DNA of 64,000 bases from Pectobacterium polaris. Lineage in GTDB: Bacteria; Pseudomonadota; Gammaproteobacteria; Enterobacterales; Enterobacteriaceae. The DNA lies in contig NZ_CP017481.1 of NCBI RefSeq assembly GCF_002307355.1, positions 1,116,001-1,180,000 of the forward strand, given 5' to 3'. The notes under the pieces are model-generated. The model made no database searches. It worked only from the letters and a program-made list of their open reading frames with translations, and was not told the origin of the DNA. The translations under genes were made by a program, and so were the position numbers. This document shows positions 21,251-30,499 of the stretch, piece after piece; the first letter of the stretch is position 1, and every line of letters begins with the position of its first letter.

Positions 21251-22953
21251 ATGGCGCCTTCTCGCCCTGCGTGGTGATCCCTTGTTATAACCACGGTGCC
21301 ATGATGGCGTCGGTGTTGGCGCGTTTGGCACCGCTAGCGCTGCCCGTTTTTATTGTTGATGATGGAAGCGATGCGGCAACGCAACACGTTCTCGCTCAGC
21401 TTGCCACGGAACATGACGGTGTGACGCTGATTCGATTAGCGCACAACCGCGGCAAAGGTGCGGCGGTGATTCGTGGTATCGACGCCGCCGCGCAGGCTGG
21501 CTTTAGCCATGCTTTACAGGTTGATGCCGACGGGCAGCATCAAATTGAAGATGCACCGCTTCTGCTGGATGAGGCAAAAACGCACCCGCATTGTCTGATT
21601 TCCGGTCGACCGCGTTATGATGCCTCTGTACCGAAATCACGCCTTTACGGGCGTTATGTCACCCATGTTTGGGTCTGGATTGAAACGCTATCCCTCTCCA
21701 TCAAGGACAGCATGTGCGGCTTTCGTGTCTATCCGGTTGCCGCCACGGTCTCTCTTCTCTCCCGCAAGTCTCTCGGTCACCGTATGGATTTCGATACGGA
21801 AATTATGGTGCGTCTGTATTGGGCGGGAACGCCCAGCCGCTTTATTGAAACGGCGGTGACGTATCCAGAAAACGGCCTGTCTCATTTCGATGCGCTGCAC
21901 GATAACCTGCGGATTTCCTGGATGCATACCCGCCTGTTTTTCGGCATGCTTCCGCGCATTCCCCTGCTGCTAATGCGGCAACGTCAGCAACACTGGGCTG
22001 GCGTGTCGGAGCGCAAAGGCCTGCTCGGTATGCGGTTCATGCTGGCGGTATATCAACGGTTAGGTCGCGGGGTGTTTACGCTGTTTCTCTGGCCTGTGAT
22101 TGCGTTTTACTGGCTGACTGGCCGTACCGCGCGTCAGGCGTCTCAGTCATGGCTGCGGCAAGTCGGGGACTATGCGCGTCAGCACGATATCCCGCTGCCT
22201 AAACCGCTCAACAGCTATCACCATTTCCTCCGTTTTGGTCAGGCGATGCTGGATAAAATCGCCAGCTGGCGCGGCGATCTACACTGGGGCCGCGATATTG
22301 ATTTTGCCCCCGGCGCTCTGCAAACCATTGAACAAAGCAGACAGAAAGGGCAACTGATTCTGGCTTCACACCTTGGTGATATCGAGGTGTGCCGGGCGCT
22401 GGCGCAGCAGGTGAGCGGGCTGGTGATTAACGCACTGGTGTTTACTGAAAACGCCCAGCGTTTTAAGCAGGTGCTGGAAGAGATTGCCCCGCAGGCCGGT
22501 GTGAACCTTATCCCCGTCAGCGACATCGGGCCGGATACCGCCATCATGCTGCAAGAAAAGCTGGATGCCGGTGAATGGGTGGCGATTGTCGGCGATCGCA
22601 CGGCGGTCAATCGTCAGCGCGGCGGAGTGCGACGCGTGGTGTGGAGCCCGTTTTTGGGAAAAGAAGCGCCTTTTCCTCAAGGGCCTTTTATTCTGGCGGC
22701 GGCGCTGCGTTGCCCCGTGCTGCTGATGTTTGTCATTCGCGAGCAGAAAAAGCTGCGCGTCTACTGCGAGCCCTTTGCCGAGAGCATTGCGTTGCCGCGT
22801 CCAACCCGACAGCAAGCCTTACAGCAGGTCGTCGATCGCTATGCCGAACGGCTGGCGCACTATGCGCTGAAATCCCCGCTCGACTGGTTTAATTTTTTTG
22901 ATTTCTGGAGCCTGCCTGATGATGACGGCCAAGCTGCTGGGAAAAAGGAGTAA
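21241..22953 (+). CDS. apeJ: Glycosyltransferase 2 / LpxL-type acyltransferase fusion (ApeJ-like)
   Basis: A 570-residue two-domain protein. Residues 1-240 are a GT-A glycosyltransferase: VVIPCYNHG at the start, IVDDGSDAAT, and the metal-binding VDADGQHQ near residue 98. After a hydrophobic stretch (about 265-290), residues 290-560 resemble LpxL/HtrB lipid A acyltransferases, with the HX4E motif ASHLGDIEV near residue 379. It probably builds the lipid-linked sugar that anchors the polyene and acylates it. Sugar and acceptor are unknown. Confidence 0.8.
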   Translation: MSVNGAFSPCVVIPCYNHGAMMASVLARLAPLALPVFIVDDGSDAATQHVLAQLATEHDGVTLIRLAHNRGKGAAVIRGIDAAAQAGFSHALQVDADGQHQIEDAPLLLDEAKTHPHCLISGRPRYDASVPKSRLYGRYVTHVWVWIETLSLSIKDSMCGFRVYPVAATVSLLSRKSLGHRMDFDTEIMVRLYWAGTPSRFIETAVTYPENGLSHFDALHDNLRISWMHTRLFFGMLPRIPLLLMRQRQQHWAGVSERKGLLGMRFMLAVYQRLGRGVFTLFLWPVIAFYWLTGRTARQASQSWLRQVGDYARQHDIPLPKPLNSYHHFLRFGQAMLDKIASWRGDLHWGRDIDFAPGALQTIEQSRQKGQLILASHLGDIEVCRALAQQVSGLVINALVFTENAQRFKQVLEEIAPQAGVNLIPVSDIGPDTAIMLQEKLDAGEWVAIVGDRTAVNRQRGGVRRVVWSPFLGKEAPFPQGPFILAAALRCPVLLMFVIREQKKLRVYCEPFAESIALPRPTRQQALQQVVDRYAERLAHYALKSPLDWFNFFDFWSLPDDDGQAAGKKE

Positions 22954-22955
22954 GG

Positions 22956-23378
22956 GTGCTAAACGATTCTCGCTTAAGCCATGAAGTTGAACTAACAGTA
23001 TCTTTCCATGACTGCGATCCGATGGGCGTGGTGTGGCACGGTAACTATTTTCGTTTTTTCGAAGTGGCGCGCGAGGCGCTGCTGAGCAAATTTAACTATG
23101 GCTATCGCGAAATGCAGGCCTCTGGCTATGTGTGGCCTGTGGTCGATACGCGGGTGAAATACCGTGCGGCACTGACTTACGAGCAGCGTATACGCATTCG
23201 CGCCACTATCGAGGAAGTCGAGAATCGTTTGCGCATCGCCTACCAGATTTTTGATGCCAAAAGCGGCCAACGTGCCACGACCGGCTATACGATTCAGGTC
23301 GCGGTACAGGAAGGATGCCGTGAGCTGAGTTTTGTTTCTCCCCCCATTTTGTTTGAGCGCCTTGGAGTGACGCCATGA
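22956..23378 (+). CDS. apeK: 4HBT-family acyl thioesterase (ApeK-like)
   Basis: A 140-residue hotdog thioesterase with the signature HDCDPMGVVWHGNYFRFFEVAR (residues 18-39), where Asp21 is the likely catalytic acid. The start is GTG at 22956 behind a GGAG site, two bases after the apeJ stop. It probably releases or edits ACP-bound intermediates. It overlaps the start of apeL by four bases (ATGA, 23375-23378). Confidence 0.84.
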   Translation: MLNDSRLSHEVELTVSFHDCDPMGVVWHGNYFRFFEVAREALLSKFNYGYREMQASGYVWPVVDTRVKYRAALTYEQRIRIRATIEEVENRLRIAYQIFDAKSGQRATTGYTIQVAVQEGCRELSFVSPPILFERLGVTP

Positions 23379-23980
23379 TACGACTGATTGTCGCGGTTTT
23401 TGTGCTGTTGAGCGGTGTGGCGCAGGCCGTTACGCTGGATGATTTACAACAGCGGTTCAGCAGCCAGCCTGTCGTGCGGGCTGATTTCACCCAACTGCGT
23501 GAAATAAAGGGCATGGCAAAGCCGCTGAAATCTGGCGGACAACTGCTGATCGCGCAGGACAAAGGGCTGTGGTGGCATCAGGCCACGCCGTTTCCACTGA
23601 CGATGGTGTTGGATGAAACGCGTATGGTTCAGGTGATGAACGGGCAAGCGCCGCAGATTGTCACAGCGGAAAGCAATCCGCAGATGTTTCAGTTTAACCA
23701 CCTGTTACGCGCCTTGTTTCAGGCCGATCGCCTCGTATTAGAGCAGAATTTTTCCATTGATTTCACCGATCTCGGTAAGCAGCAATGGAAACTGGTGCTG
23801 ACGCCCAAAACGTCGCCGTTAGATAAACTGTTTAACTCGATTACGCTGAACGGCGGTGAGTTTCTTGACGGCATTGCGCTGGATGACCGCCAAGGCGATA
23901 TGACCCGAATTACGCTGAGCAATCAGCGAATCGAACCCCGGATGTTGAGCGATGATGAGCAACAGCGTTTCGTTTTCTGA
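23375..23980 (+). CDS. apeL: LolA-like periplasmic lipid/lipoprotein carrier (ApeL-like)
   Basis: A 201-residue secreted protein. The signal peptide MIRLIVAVFVLLSGVAQA is probably cut after Ala18. The mature part has the LolA-fold pattern (an early FTQLREIKGM segment and later LTLNG/ITLNGGEFLDGI strands). It would ferry the hydrophobic product across the periplasm. It overlaps apeM by 29 bases. Confidence 0.8.
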   Translation: MIRLIVAVFVLLSGVAQAVTLDDLQQRFSSQPVVRADFTQLREIKGMAKPLKSGGQLLIAQDKGLWWHQATPFPLTMVLDETRMVQVMNGQAPQIVTAESNPQMFQFNHLLRALFQADRLVLEQNFSIDFTDLGKQQWKLVLTPKTSPLDKLFNSITLNGGEFLDGIALDDRQGDMTRITLSNQRIEPRMLSDDEQQRFVF

Positions 23981-26273
23981 CGGCATTCGTCGTGCGGCGC
24001 GGGTTTGGATTGGCTGCTGTGTCGTGCTGATCGCCGCGCTGGCGCTGCTGCTGCCGAAGGCGCAGATCAACAGTAGCGTATTGGCGCTGCTGCCCAAGCA
24101 GTCGATGGGCGAACTTCCCCCTGAGTTACAGCAAGGTTTTATGCAGCGCCTCGATCGGCAGATGGTGTGGCTGGTGACGCCGGGCAAGCAGGCGGATTCT
24201 GCGGTCGCGGACTGGTGGCTGAAACACCTGCGTGCGCTTCCCGATCTACAGCAGGTTAATGGCCCTATTGATGCCGAACAGCAGCAGCGATGGGGGAAAT
24301 TCGTTTTTGAACATCGCAATGGTCTGGTCGATCCCGTTACGCGCGCGCGATTAGAGAATGGCGGCGCGGCGCAGGCCGATTGGGTGCTGGCACAGCTTTA
24401 TTCCGCGTTTGCCGGCGTGAGCGGCAAAGAGCTAAATCACGACCCGTTGATGCTGGTGCGTGGATCGCAACTGGCGTTGCAGCAAAATGCCAGCCAGTTG
24501 GGGCTGTCACAAGGCTGGTTAACGGCAAAAGATACGCAAGGCCGCACCTGGTATTTCCTGCACGGTGAGCTCAGTACTGGCTCGTTTGACATGGCGCGTA
24601 ACCAGCAACTGGTTGATAAATTGGGTGTCCTTGAGCGCGATCTCAAGGCCGCATTCCCTGATGCCGAGGTGCTCACTCGCGGGACGGTACTGTTCAGCAA
24701 CTATGCCAGCCAACAGGCCAGACAGGATGTCTCTACTCTCGGCGTCGCCACTGTGGTGGGTGTTCTGCTGCTGATCTTCTTTGTGTTTCGCTCACCACGC
24801 CCGCTGTTGCTATGTGGGCTATCGGTGGGCATCGGTGCGCTGGCAGGCACGGTCTTTACCCTGCTGCTGTTCGGTGAGCTACATTTGATGACGCTGGTGA
24901 TGAGCATCAGCATTGTTGGGATTTCAGCGGATTATACGCTCTATTATTTGACCGAACGGATGGTGCACGGCGGCCATGTTTCGGCGATGGAAAGCCTTAA
25001 AAAAGTGCTGCCCGCGCTTCTGCTCGCGCTGGGAACGGCAGTTGTCGCCTACCTGATCATGGCGCTGGCACCGTTCCCCGGCTTACAGCAGCTGGCGGTG
25101 TTCGCCGCAACCGGGCTGACAGCCTCCTGTTTGACTGTGGTGTGCTGGTATCCTTTTCTGGTTAAGGGACTGCCAGTCAGGCCCGTGCCCGCGATGGTGC
25201 TGATGGGGCGCTGGCTGGCGGCGTGGCGGCGTCAGCGTGTCGTGCGTTTGGGGATTCCACTGGCGCTGCTGGTGCTTTCTGTCGTGGGGCTACTGCGGCT
25301 GGAGGTCAATGATGATATCTCCCAGCTACAGGCGCTGCCGCAGGATTTGATGCAACAAGAGCGGCAGTTGACGGCATTAACGGGACAGAGCGCCGATCAA
25401 ACCTGGTTCGTGGTCTACGGCGATAGCGCAGAGGAGACATTGCGGCGTCTGGAACAGCTCGCGCCTAAACTGCGAGACGCGCAGCAACAGGCGTGGCTAA
25501 AGCAGTACCGGCTGCTGCCGCTTTCTTCTCAGGCACAGCAACAGCGCGATAGTCAGCTTATTGCGTCGGCCGCGCCTGCGGTTATCGAACGGCTCAAAGA
25601 CACGGGCGTTGATGTGGCTATGCCAGACCTGCGACCGATGCCGGTTACGCCGGAGCGCTGGCTCGATAGCCCGATAAGTGAAGGGTGGCGGCTGCTGTGG
25701 CTGACGTTACCCAATGGGAAAAGCGGTGTTCTGGTTCCGGTCAGCGGCGTGAGCGATAGCGCTGCGCTGGGACAGATGGCTAAAACGTTACCGGGCGTGG
25801 AGTGGATCGACAGAAAAGGGACATTCGATGCCCTGTTCGGTTTCTATCGCGCCATGCTGGGATGGTTGCTGGCGGCTGCGCTGGTCGTGATTGCGCTGAG
25901 CTACGTGATCCGTCTTGGGCTGCGTCGTGGCGTCATCAATGTGGTGCCGTCGGTGCTGTCGCTGGGCGGCGGACTGGCGGTGCTGGCGTTGAGCGGTCAT
26001 TCGCTGAACCTGTTCTCATTGTTGGCGCTGGTTCTGGTACTGGGGATCGGCATCAATTACACGCTGTTTTTCAGCAACCCACGCGGTACGCCGATGACTT
26101 CGCTGCTGGCGGTGACGCTGGCGATGTGCGTCGCCCTGCTGACGCTGGGTATGCTGGTTTTCAGCAGCACTCAGGCCATTAGCAGCTTCGGGATTGTGCT
26201 TTGTAGCGGTATTTTTATCGCCTTCTTGCTGGCGCCTCTGGCGTTGCCTGATTCAAAAGGGAAACGAAAATGA
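23952..26273 (+). CDS. apeM: MMPL/RND-type exporter (ApeM-like)
   Basis: A 773-residue RND-superfamily permease. It has an N-terminal helix, a large periplasmic domain, a five- to six-helix bundle (about residues 255-420), a second periplasmic domain, and a second bundle (about 630-765). It resembles the MMPL lipid exporters more than drug-efflux RNDs. It would extract the aryl polyene lipid and pass it to ApeL. ATG 23955 is an alternative start one codon later. It overlaps apeN by four bases. Confidence 0.82.
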   Translation: MMSNSVSFSDGIRRAARVWIGCCVVLIAALALLLPKAQINSSVLALLPKQSMGELPPELQQGFMQRLDRQMVWLVTPGKQADSAVADWWLKHLRALPDLQQVNGPIDAEQQQRWGKFVFEHRNGLVDPVTRARLENGGAAQADWVLAQLYSAFAGVSGKELNHDPLMLVRGSQLALQQNASQLGLSQGWLTAKDTQGRTWYFLHGELSTGSFDMARNQQLVDKLGVLERDLKAAFPDAEVLTRGTVLFSNYASQQARQDVSTLGVATVVGVLLLIFFVFRSPRPLLLCGLSVGIGALAGTVFTLLLFGELHLMTLVMSISIVGISADYTLYYLTERMVHGGHVSAMESLKKVLPALLLALGTAVVAYLIMALAPFPGLQQLAVFAATGLTASCLTVVCWYPFLVKGLPVRPVPAMVLMGRWLAAWRRQRVVRLGIPLALLVLSVVGLLRLEVNDDISQLQALPQDLMQQERQLTALTGQSADQTWFVVYGDSAEETLRRLEQLAPKLRDAQQQAWLKQYRLLPLSSQAQQQRDSQLIASAAPAVIERLKDTGVDVAMPDLRPMPVTPERWLDSPISEGWRLLWLTLPNGKSGVLVPVSGVSDSAALGQMAKTLPGVEWIDRKGTFDALFGFYRAMLGWLLAAALVVIALSYVIRLGLRRGVINVVPSVLSLGGGLAVLALSGHSLNLFSLLALVLVLGIGINYTLFFSNPRGTPMTSLLAVTLAMCVALLTLGMLVFSSTQAISSFGIVLCSGIFIAFLLAPLALPDSKGKRK

Positions 26274-26845
26274 CATTATTGCGACGTGGGCTTCTGCTTA
26301 TTGGCGTACTGCTGCTCAGCAGCTGTGCCAGCAAACAGCATGATGATAATCGTCCACAGGCGTGGCTCAAACCGGGTGTGAAAGTCACGCTACCCGCCCC
26401 TGCGATTACTCCGTCGGTCAACGAACAGCAACTGTTGACGGGAACCTTTGACGGTAAGCAGCAATCGCTGCTGGTGATGTTGAGTGCCGATGATAAGCAG
26501 CTTTCACTGGTCGGGCTTTCCTCTATCGGTATTCGTCTGTTTAAGGTCACCTATGATGCGCAGGGTGTTCATACGGAACAGTCCATCGTCCTGCCACAGC
26601 TGCCGCCAGCCAGTCAGGTTCTGGCGGATATCATGCTGAGCCACTGGCCGATCGCCGTGTGGCAGACGCAGCTGCCAGCCGGTTGGACGCTGAAAGATAG
26701 CGATGACAAGAGACAACTGCGTGACGATCGCGGCACGCTGATTACGGAAATTCGCTATATGACGCGAAATAACCAGCGCGTGCCGATGAGCGTTCAGCAA
26801 TTCGTTTTTGGTTATCACATCGTGATTCAACATCTGGATAGCTAG
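26270..26845 (+). CDS. apeN: DUF3261 lipoprotein (ApeN-like)
   Basis: A 191-residue lipoprotein with signal LLLIGVLLLSSCAS, giving an acylated Cys near residue 19. The mature part has the beta-rich look of DUF3261, a family found with ApeL-like LolA proteins. It is a plausible outer-membrane acceptor analogous to LolB. ATG 26270 overlaps the apeM stop, and the gene ends one base before apeO. Confidence 0.78.
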   Translation: MTLLRRGLLLIGVLLLSSCASKQHDDNRPQAWLKPGVKVTLPAPAITPSVNEQQLLTGTFDGKQQSLLVMLSADDKQLSLVGLSSIGIRLFKVTYDAQGVHTEQSIVLPQLPPASQVLADIMLSHWPIAVWQTQLPAGWTLKDSDDKRQLRDDRGTLITEIRYMTRNNQRVPMSVQQFVFGYHIVIQHLDS

Positions 26846-26846
26846 C

Positions 26847-28004
26847 ATGATTTACATTAACGCCGTCGGGGCGCTGAATGCGCTGGGCAATAATCTGGAT
26901 GAGATTGCCAACAACCTTGCCAGCGGCAATGCGCCGGGCATGCGCCCTGATACCGGATGGCTACTGCACGATAAGCCCTGTTGGACAGGGAATGTGGATG
27001 CGGAATTACCGGTTATTCCGGTGGAGCTGGCGGCGCATAACAGTCGTAATAACCAGCTTTTGCTGGCTGCACTGGAGCAAATTCGGCCTCAGGTTGACGC
27101 AGCTATCGCGCAGTTTGGCTCCGAACGGGTCGCGGTGATTCTGGGTACCAGTACCTCAGGATTGGATGAAGCCGATCGGTATGTCAGCGAAAATCTTTCC
27201 ACTTATCACTATGCGCAGCAGGAACTTGGCGATCCCTCCCGGTTTCTGGCTGCCTATTTGGCGTTAAATGGTCCGGCTTACACCATATCAACCGCCTGCT
27301 CCTCCAGTGCCAGAGCGCTGATCAGCGGTAAGCGATTGATTGATGCCGGGTTGGTGGATGTCGCTATCGTCGGCGGCGCGGATACGCTGAGCCGTATGCC
27401 GCTAAATGGCTTCGATAGCCTTGAATCACTCGCTTCAACGCGCTGCCAGCCGTTCAGCGAAGAACGTAACGGGATCACCATCGGTGAAGGCGTGGCGCTT
27501 ATGCTGATTGGGCGGCAACCCGCTCGCGTGGCGATATTGGGCGTCGGGGAGTCATCCGATGCTCACCATATGTCGGCACCGCACCCGGAAGGTGAAGGGG
27601 CGATTCGCGCGATCAATATGGCGTTGTCGCAAGCGGGATTGCAGCCTGAGGACGTGGGTTATATCAATTTACACGGTACCGCTACGCGCCTGAATGACCA
27701 GATTGAAGCCAACGTGGTTCACGCCGTTTTTGGCGATCGCGTGCCTTGTAGCTCAACCAAACACCTTACCGGTCATACGCTGGGCGCGGCGGGGATTAGT
27801 GAAGCCGCGATCTGTTGGCTGCTTCTGACACGGGATCTTCCTTTGCCTGCGCAGGATTTCTCATGCAGTCACCCCGATGCCTCACTGCCGTCATGCGGCT
27901 TGCTCAGTGCGCCTGCTCCGCTTGCACGCCCGGTCATTCTGTCTAACTCTTTTGCGTTTGGCGGCAACAATACGTGTCTGATTCTGGGGACGAATCATGA
28001 ATGA
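26847..28004 (+). CDS. apeO: Beta-ketoacyl-ACP synthase (ApeO-like)
   Basis: A 385-residue FabF-type ketosynthase with an intact catalytic set: Cys151 in ISTACSSS, His276 in NLHGTAT, Lys305 and His310 in STKHLTGHTLG. It is the active partner expected to pair with the Cys-less ApeC to extend the polyene by two carbons per round. It overlaps apeP by eight bases. Slightly shorter than FabF (413 aa). Confidence 0.86.
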   Translation: MIYINAVGALNALGNNLDEIANNLASGNAPGMRPDTGWLLHDKPCWTGNVDAELPVIPVELAAHNSRNNQLLLAALEQIRPQVDAAIAQFGSERVAVILGTSTSGLDEADRYVSENLSTYHYAQQELGDPSRFLAAYLALNGPAYTISTACSSSARALISGKRLIDAGLVDVAIVGGADTLSRMPLNGFDSLESLASTRCQPFSEERNGITIGEGVALMLIGRQPARVAILGVGESSDAHHMSAPHPEGEGAIRAINMALSQAGLQPEDVGYINLHGTATRLNDQIEANVVHAVFGDRVPCSSTKHLTGHTLGAAGISEAAICWLLLTRDLPLPAQDFSCSHPDASLPSCGLLSAPAPLARPVILSNSFAFGGNNTCLILGTNHE

Positions 28005-28479
28005 GTATCTGTCTGCGGCAGCTTATCTGCCCCATTCATCCCCTATGGTGCTGGTGGACGAGGTGATCCACGTTGATGATGAACACGCACACTGTCGTGT
28101 CGTGGTCAGCCGCGAGAGCATTTTGGCACCGTTTCTGAATGCGCAGGGACATCTGCCAGCTTGGTTTGGTATCGAAATTATTGCTCAAACGGTCGGGGTC
28201 TGGTCTGGCTGGCACGGGCGTCAAATCAGTGGGCTACAAGATAAGCCACGTCCCGGTATGTTGCTGGGCGGGCGGGGTTATCGCTGCAAGCAGGATAATT
28301 TTCCTGCCGGCTCCCTACTTGATGTAACCGTTACGCTGCTGATGCGTGACGATAAAATTGGTAGCTTTGAGGGTGAGATCGCGATAGCCGGAGAGACGTA
28401 TGCCTCTGGCCGGTTGAACACCTATCAGCCTGACGAACATGAGTTAAAAGCACTTCTAGAACAGGGAAAGCTATTATGA
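27997..28479 (+). CDS. apeP: Hotdog dehydratase, second subunit (ApeP-like)
   Basis: A 160-residue 3-hydroxyacyl-ACP dehydratase-family hotdog protein. The central helix segment LPAWFGIEIIAQTVGVWSGWHG lacks the usual HFPG-x-P-x-x-PG signature of FabZ, consistent with a supporting subunit that pairs with ApeI. Both ends overlap neighbours (eight bases with apeO; ATGA with apeQ at 28476). Confidence 0.82.
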   Translation: MNEYLSAAAYLPHSSPMVLVDEVIHVDDEHAHCRVVVSRESILAPFLNAQGHLPAWFGIEIIAQTVGVWSGWHGRQISGLQDKPRPGMLLGGRGYRCKQDNFPAGSLLDVTVTLLMRDDKIGSFEGEIAIAGETYASGRLNTYQPDEHELKALLEQGKLL

Positions 28480-28517
28480 CAACCGGAAGAACGGCTATGA
28501 CAACCGGAAAAACAAGC
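28476..28517 (+). repeat. 21-bp in-frame tandem duplication at the apeQ start
   Basis: Two adjacent 21-base units (28476-28496 and 28497-28517) share the first 13 bases exactly and encode MTTGRTA and MTTGKTS. They are followed by the canonical-looking start at 28518. The result is three consecutive in-frame ATG codons 21 bases apart. Confidence 0.85.
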
Positions 28518-29249
28518 ATGACGCGTTCTGTGTTAGTGACGGGTGCCAGCAAAGGGATTGGTCGAGCCATTGCGCTGCGTCTGGCGACGGATGGTTTTAC
28601 TGTGGTGGTGCATTATCACCGTGATGAAAACGGGGCGCAGGAAACCTTACGCCAGATTACGGCGCAAAACGGTTCTGGCCGTATCGTCAGCTTCGATATT
28701 GCCGCTCGGGAAACGTGTCGCACCGTGATCGAACAGGATATTGAGGCGAACGGTGCCTATTATGGCGTGGTCAGTAATGCCGGTATCACCTGTGACGGCG
28801 CTTTTCCCGCCCTCGACGAGCAGGCGTGGGATAGCGTCATTCACACCAATCTCGATAGCTTCTATAACGTGATTCATCCTTGTGTGATGCCGATGATCGG
28901 CCTGCGTAACGGTGGACGCATTATCACGCTATCTTCGGTTTCCGGGATCATGGGAAATCGGGGGCAGGTTAACTACAGCGCCGCGAAAGCGGGCATTATC
29001 GGCGCAACGAAAGCGCTGGCGATTGAACTGGCGAAGCGAAAAATCACCGTTAACTGTATCGCACCCGGTTTGATTGATACTGGCATGATTCAAATGGAGC
29101 CGGTAGCCGTTGAAGAAGCCATGAAGATGATTCCCATGAAGCGCATGGGGCAGGCGGAAGAAGTCGCAGGGCTGGCGAGTTATCTTATGTCCGATATCGC
29201 GAGTTATGTCACGCGTCAGGTCATTTCTATTAATGGAGGGATGCTGTGA
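28476..29249 (+). CDS. apeQ: FabG-type 3-ketoacyl-ACP reductase (ApeQ-like)
   Basis: A short-chain dehydrogenase of 257 residues from ATG 28476, or 243 from ATG 28518. The NADPH motif TGASKGIG follows six residues after the second of these, and the catalytic YSAAK motif (YxxxK) is present, with Ser in SSVSG upstream. The canonical family N-terminus (M-x-R-S-V-L-V-T-G) begins at ATG 28518. The 42 bases before it are two copies of a 21-base unit, each beginning ATGACAACCGGAA, which supply two extra in-frame starts. ATG 28476 overlaps the apeP stop. It reduces the beta-keto group in each elongation round. Confidence 0.88.
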   Translation: MTTGRTAMTTGKTSMTRSVLVTGASKGIGRAIALRLATDGFTVVVHYHRDENGAQETLRQITAQNGSGRIVSFDIAARETCRTVIEQDIEANGAYYGVVSNAGITCDGAFPALDEQAWDSVIHTNLDSFYNVIHPCVMPMIGLRNGGRIITLSSVSGIMGNRGQVNYSAAKAGIIGATKALAIELAKRKITVNCIAPGLIDTGMIQMEPVAVEEAMKMIPMKRMGQAEEVAGLASYLMSDIASYVTRQVISINGGML

Positions 29250-30475
29250 TGCGTCGTGTTGTGGTAACGGGAATGGGCGGCGTCACCGCGTTTGGTGAGT
29301 CCTGGGAAAGCGTGTCTGACGGGTTGCGTGCTGGTCGTAATGCGATACGTAAGATGCCCGAATGGCAGATTTATGATGGCCTGAATACGCAGTTGGGCTC
29401 GCCGATTGATCACTTCAGTCTGCCAGAACACTACACGCGTAAGCGCATTCGCTCGATGGGGCGCGTGTCTCTGATGGCAACCCGAGCAACCGAACTGGCG
29501 CTGGAACAGGCTGGGCTGATTGGTCATCCGGTGCTGACTAACGGAGAAACCGGCATTGCTTACGGCTCCTCTACGGGCAGCACAGGGCCGGTGAGCGAAT
29601 TTGCCACCATGCTGACCGAGAAGCACACCAATAATATTACCGGTACGACCTATGTGCAGATGATGCCGCATACCACAGCGGTAAATGCCGGCCTGTTTTT
29701 CGGCCTGCGCGGCCGTGTGATTCCGACGTCCAGCGCCTGTACGTCGGGAAGTCAGGCGATTGGCTACGCTTGGGAAGCGATTCGTCATGGCTATCAGACA
29801 GTCATGGTAGCGGGCGGTGCGGAAGAACTGTGCCCGTCAGAGGCGGCCGTGTTTGATACGCTGTTTGCCACCAGCCAACGCAACGATGCGCCGGAAACGA
29901 CGCCGTCGCCTTTTGACACCCGCCGTGACGGTCTGGTTATCGGCGAAGGCGCGGGGACGTTAGTGCTTGAAGAGCTTGAGCATGCATTAGCGCGTGGGGC
30001 GACGATTTATGCTGAACTGGTTGGATTTTACACCAACTGTGATGCGGCACATATTACACAACCCCAGCGTGAAACCATGCAGATTTGTATTGAAGGATCG
30101 CTGCGCTGCGCGGGTTTGCAGCCTAGCGATGTGGGTTATATCAGCGCACACGGTACCGCAACCGATCGGGGTGATGTCGCGGAGAGTCTGGCTACCGCTG
30201 CCGTGTTCGGTAAATCCACGCCGATTTCATCGCTAAAAAGCTATTTCGGCCATACGCTGGGCGCCTGTGGTGCACTTGAAGCATGGATGAGTATTGAAAT
30301 GATGCGTGAAGGTTGGTTTGCACCGACGCTTAATTTACGGCAACCTGCAGAAGACTGTGGCGAGCTGGATTACATCATGGGTGAGCCACGCCATATTGAG
30401 ACGGATTACATCCAGTCTAATAACTTTGCCTTTGGCGGCATCAATACGTCGCTGATTTTCCGCCGTTGGCAATAA
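29249..30475 (+). CDS. apeR: Beta-ketoacyl-ACP synthase (ApeR-like)
   Basis: A 408-residue FabF-family synthase with Cys164 in SSACTSG, His301 in SAHGTAT, Lys330 and His335 in SLKSYFGHTLG. ATG 29249 overlaps the apeQ stop (TGATG) and has GGAGGG nine bases upstream; a GTG at 29246 would add one Met. It is a separate, full-length KS from ApeO, probably acting as a homodimer in an early or initiating condensation. It ends the 18-gene cluster. Confidence 0.86.
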   Translation: MRRVVVTGMGGVTAFGESWESVSDGLRAGRNAIRKMPEWQIYDGLNTQLGSPIDHFSLPEHYTRKRIRSMGRVSLMATRATELALEQAGLIGHPVLTNGETGIAYGSSTGSTGPVSEFATMLTEKHTNNITGTTYVQMMPHTTAVNAGLFFGLRGRVIPTSSACTSGSQAIGYAWEAIRHGYQTVMVAGGAEELCPSEAAVFDTLFATSQRNDAPETTPSPFDTRRDGLVIGEGAGTLVLEELEHALARGATIYAELVGFYTNCDAAHITQPQRETMQICIEGSLRCAGLQPSDVGYISAHGTATDRGDVAESLATAAVFGKSTPISSLKSYFGHTLGACGALEAWMSIEMMREGWFAPTLNLRQPAEDCGELDYIMGEPRHIETDYIQSNNFAFGGINTSLIFRRWQ

Positions 30476-30499
30476 TGGATTGAGAACGTTAACGGGTTC

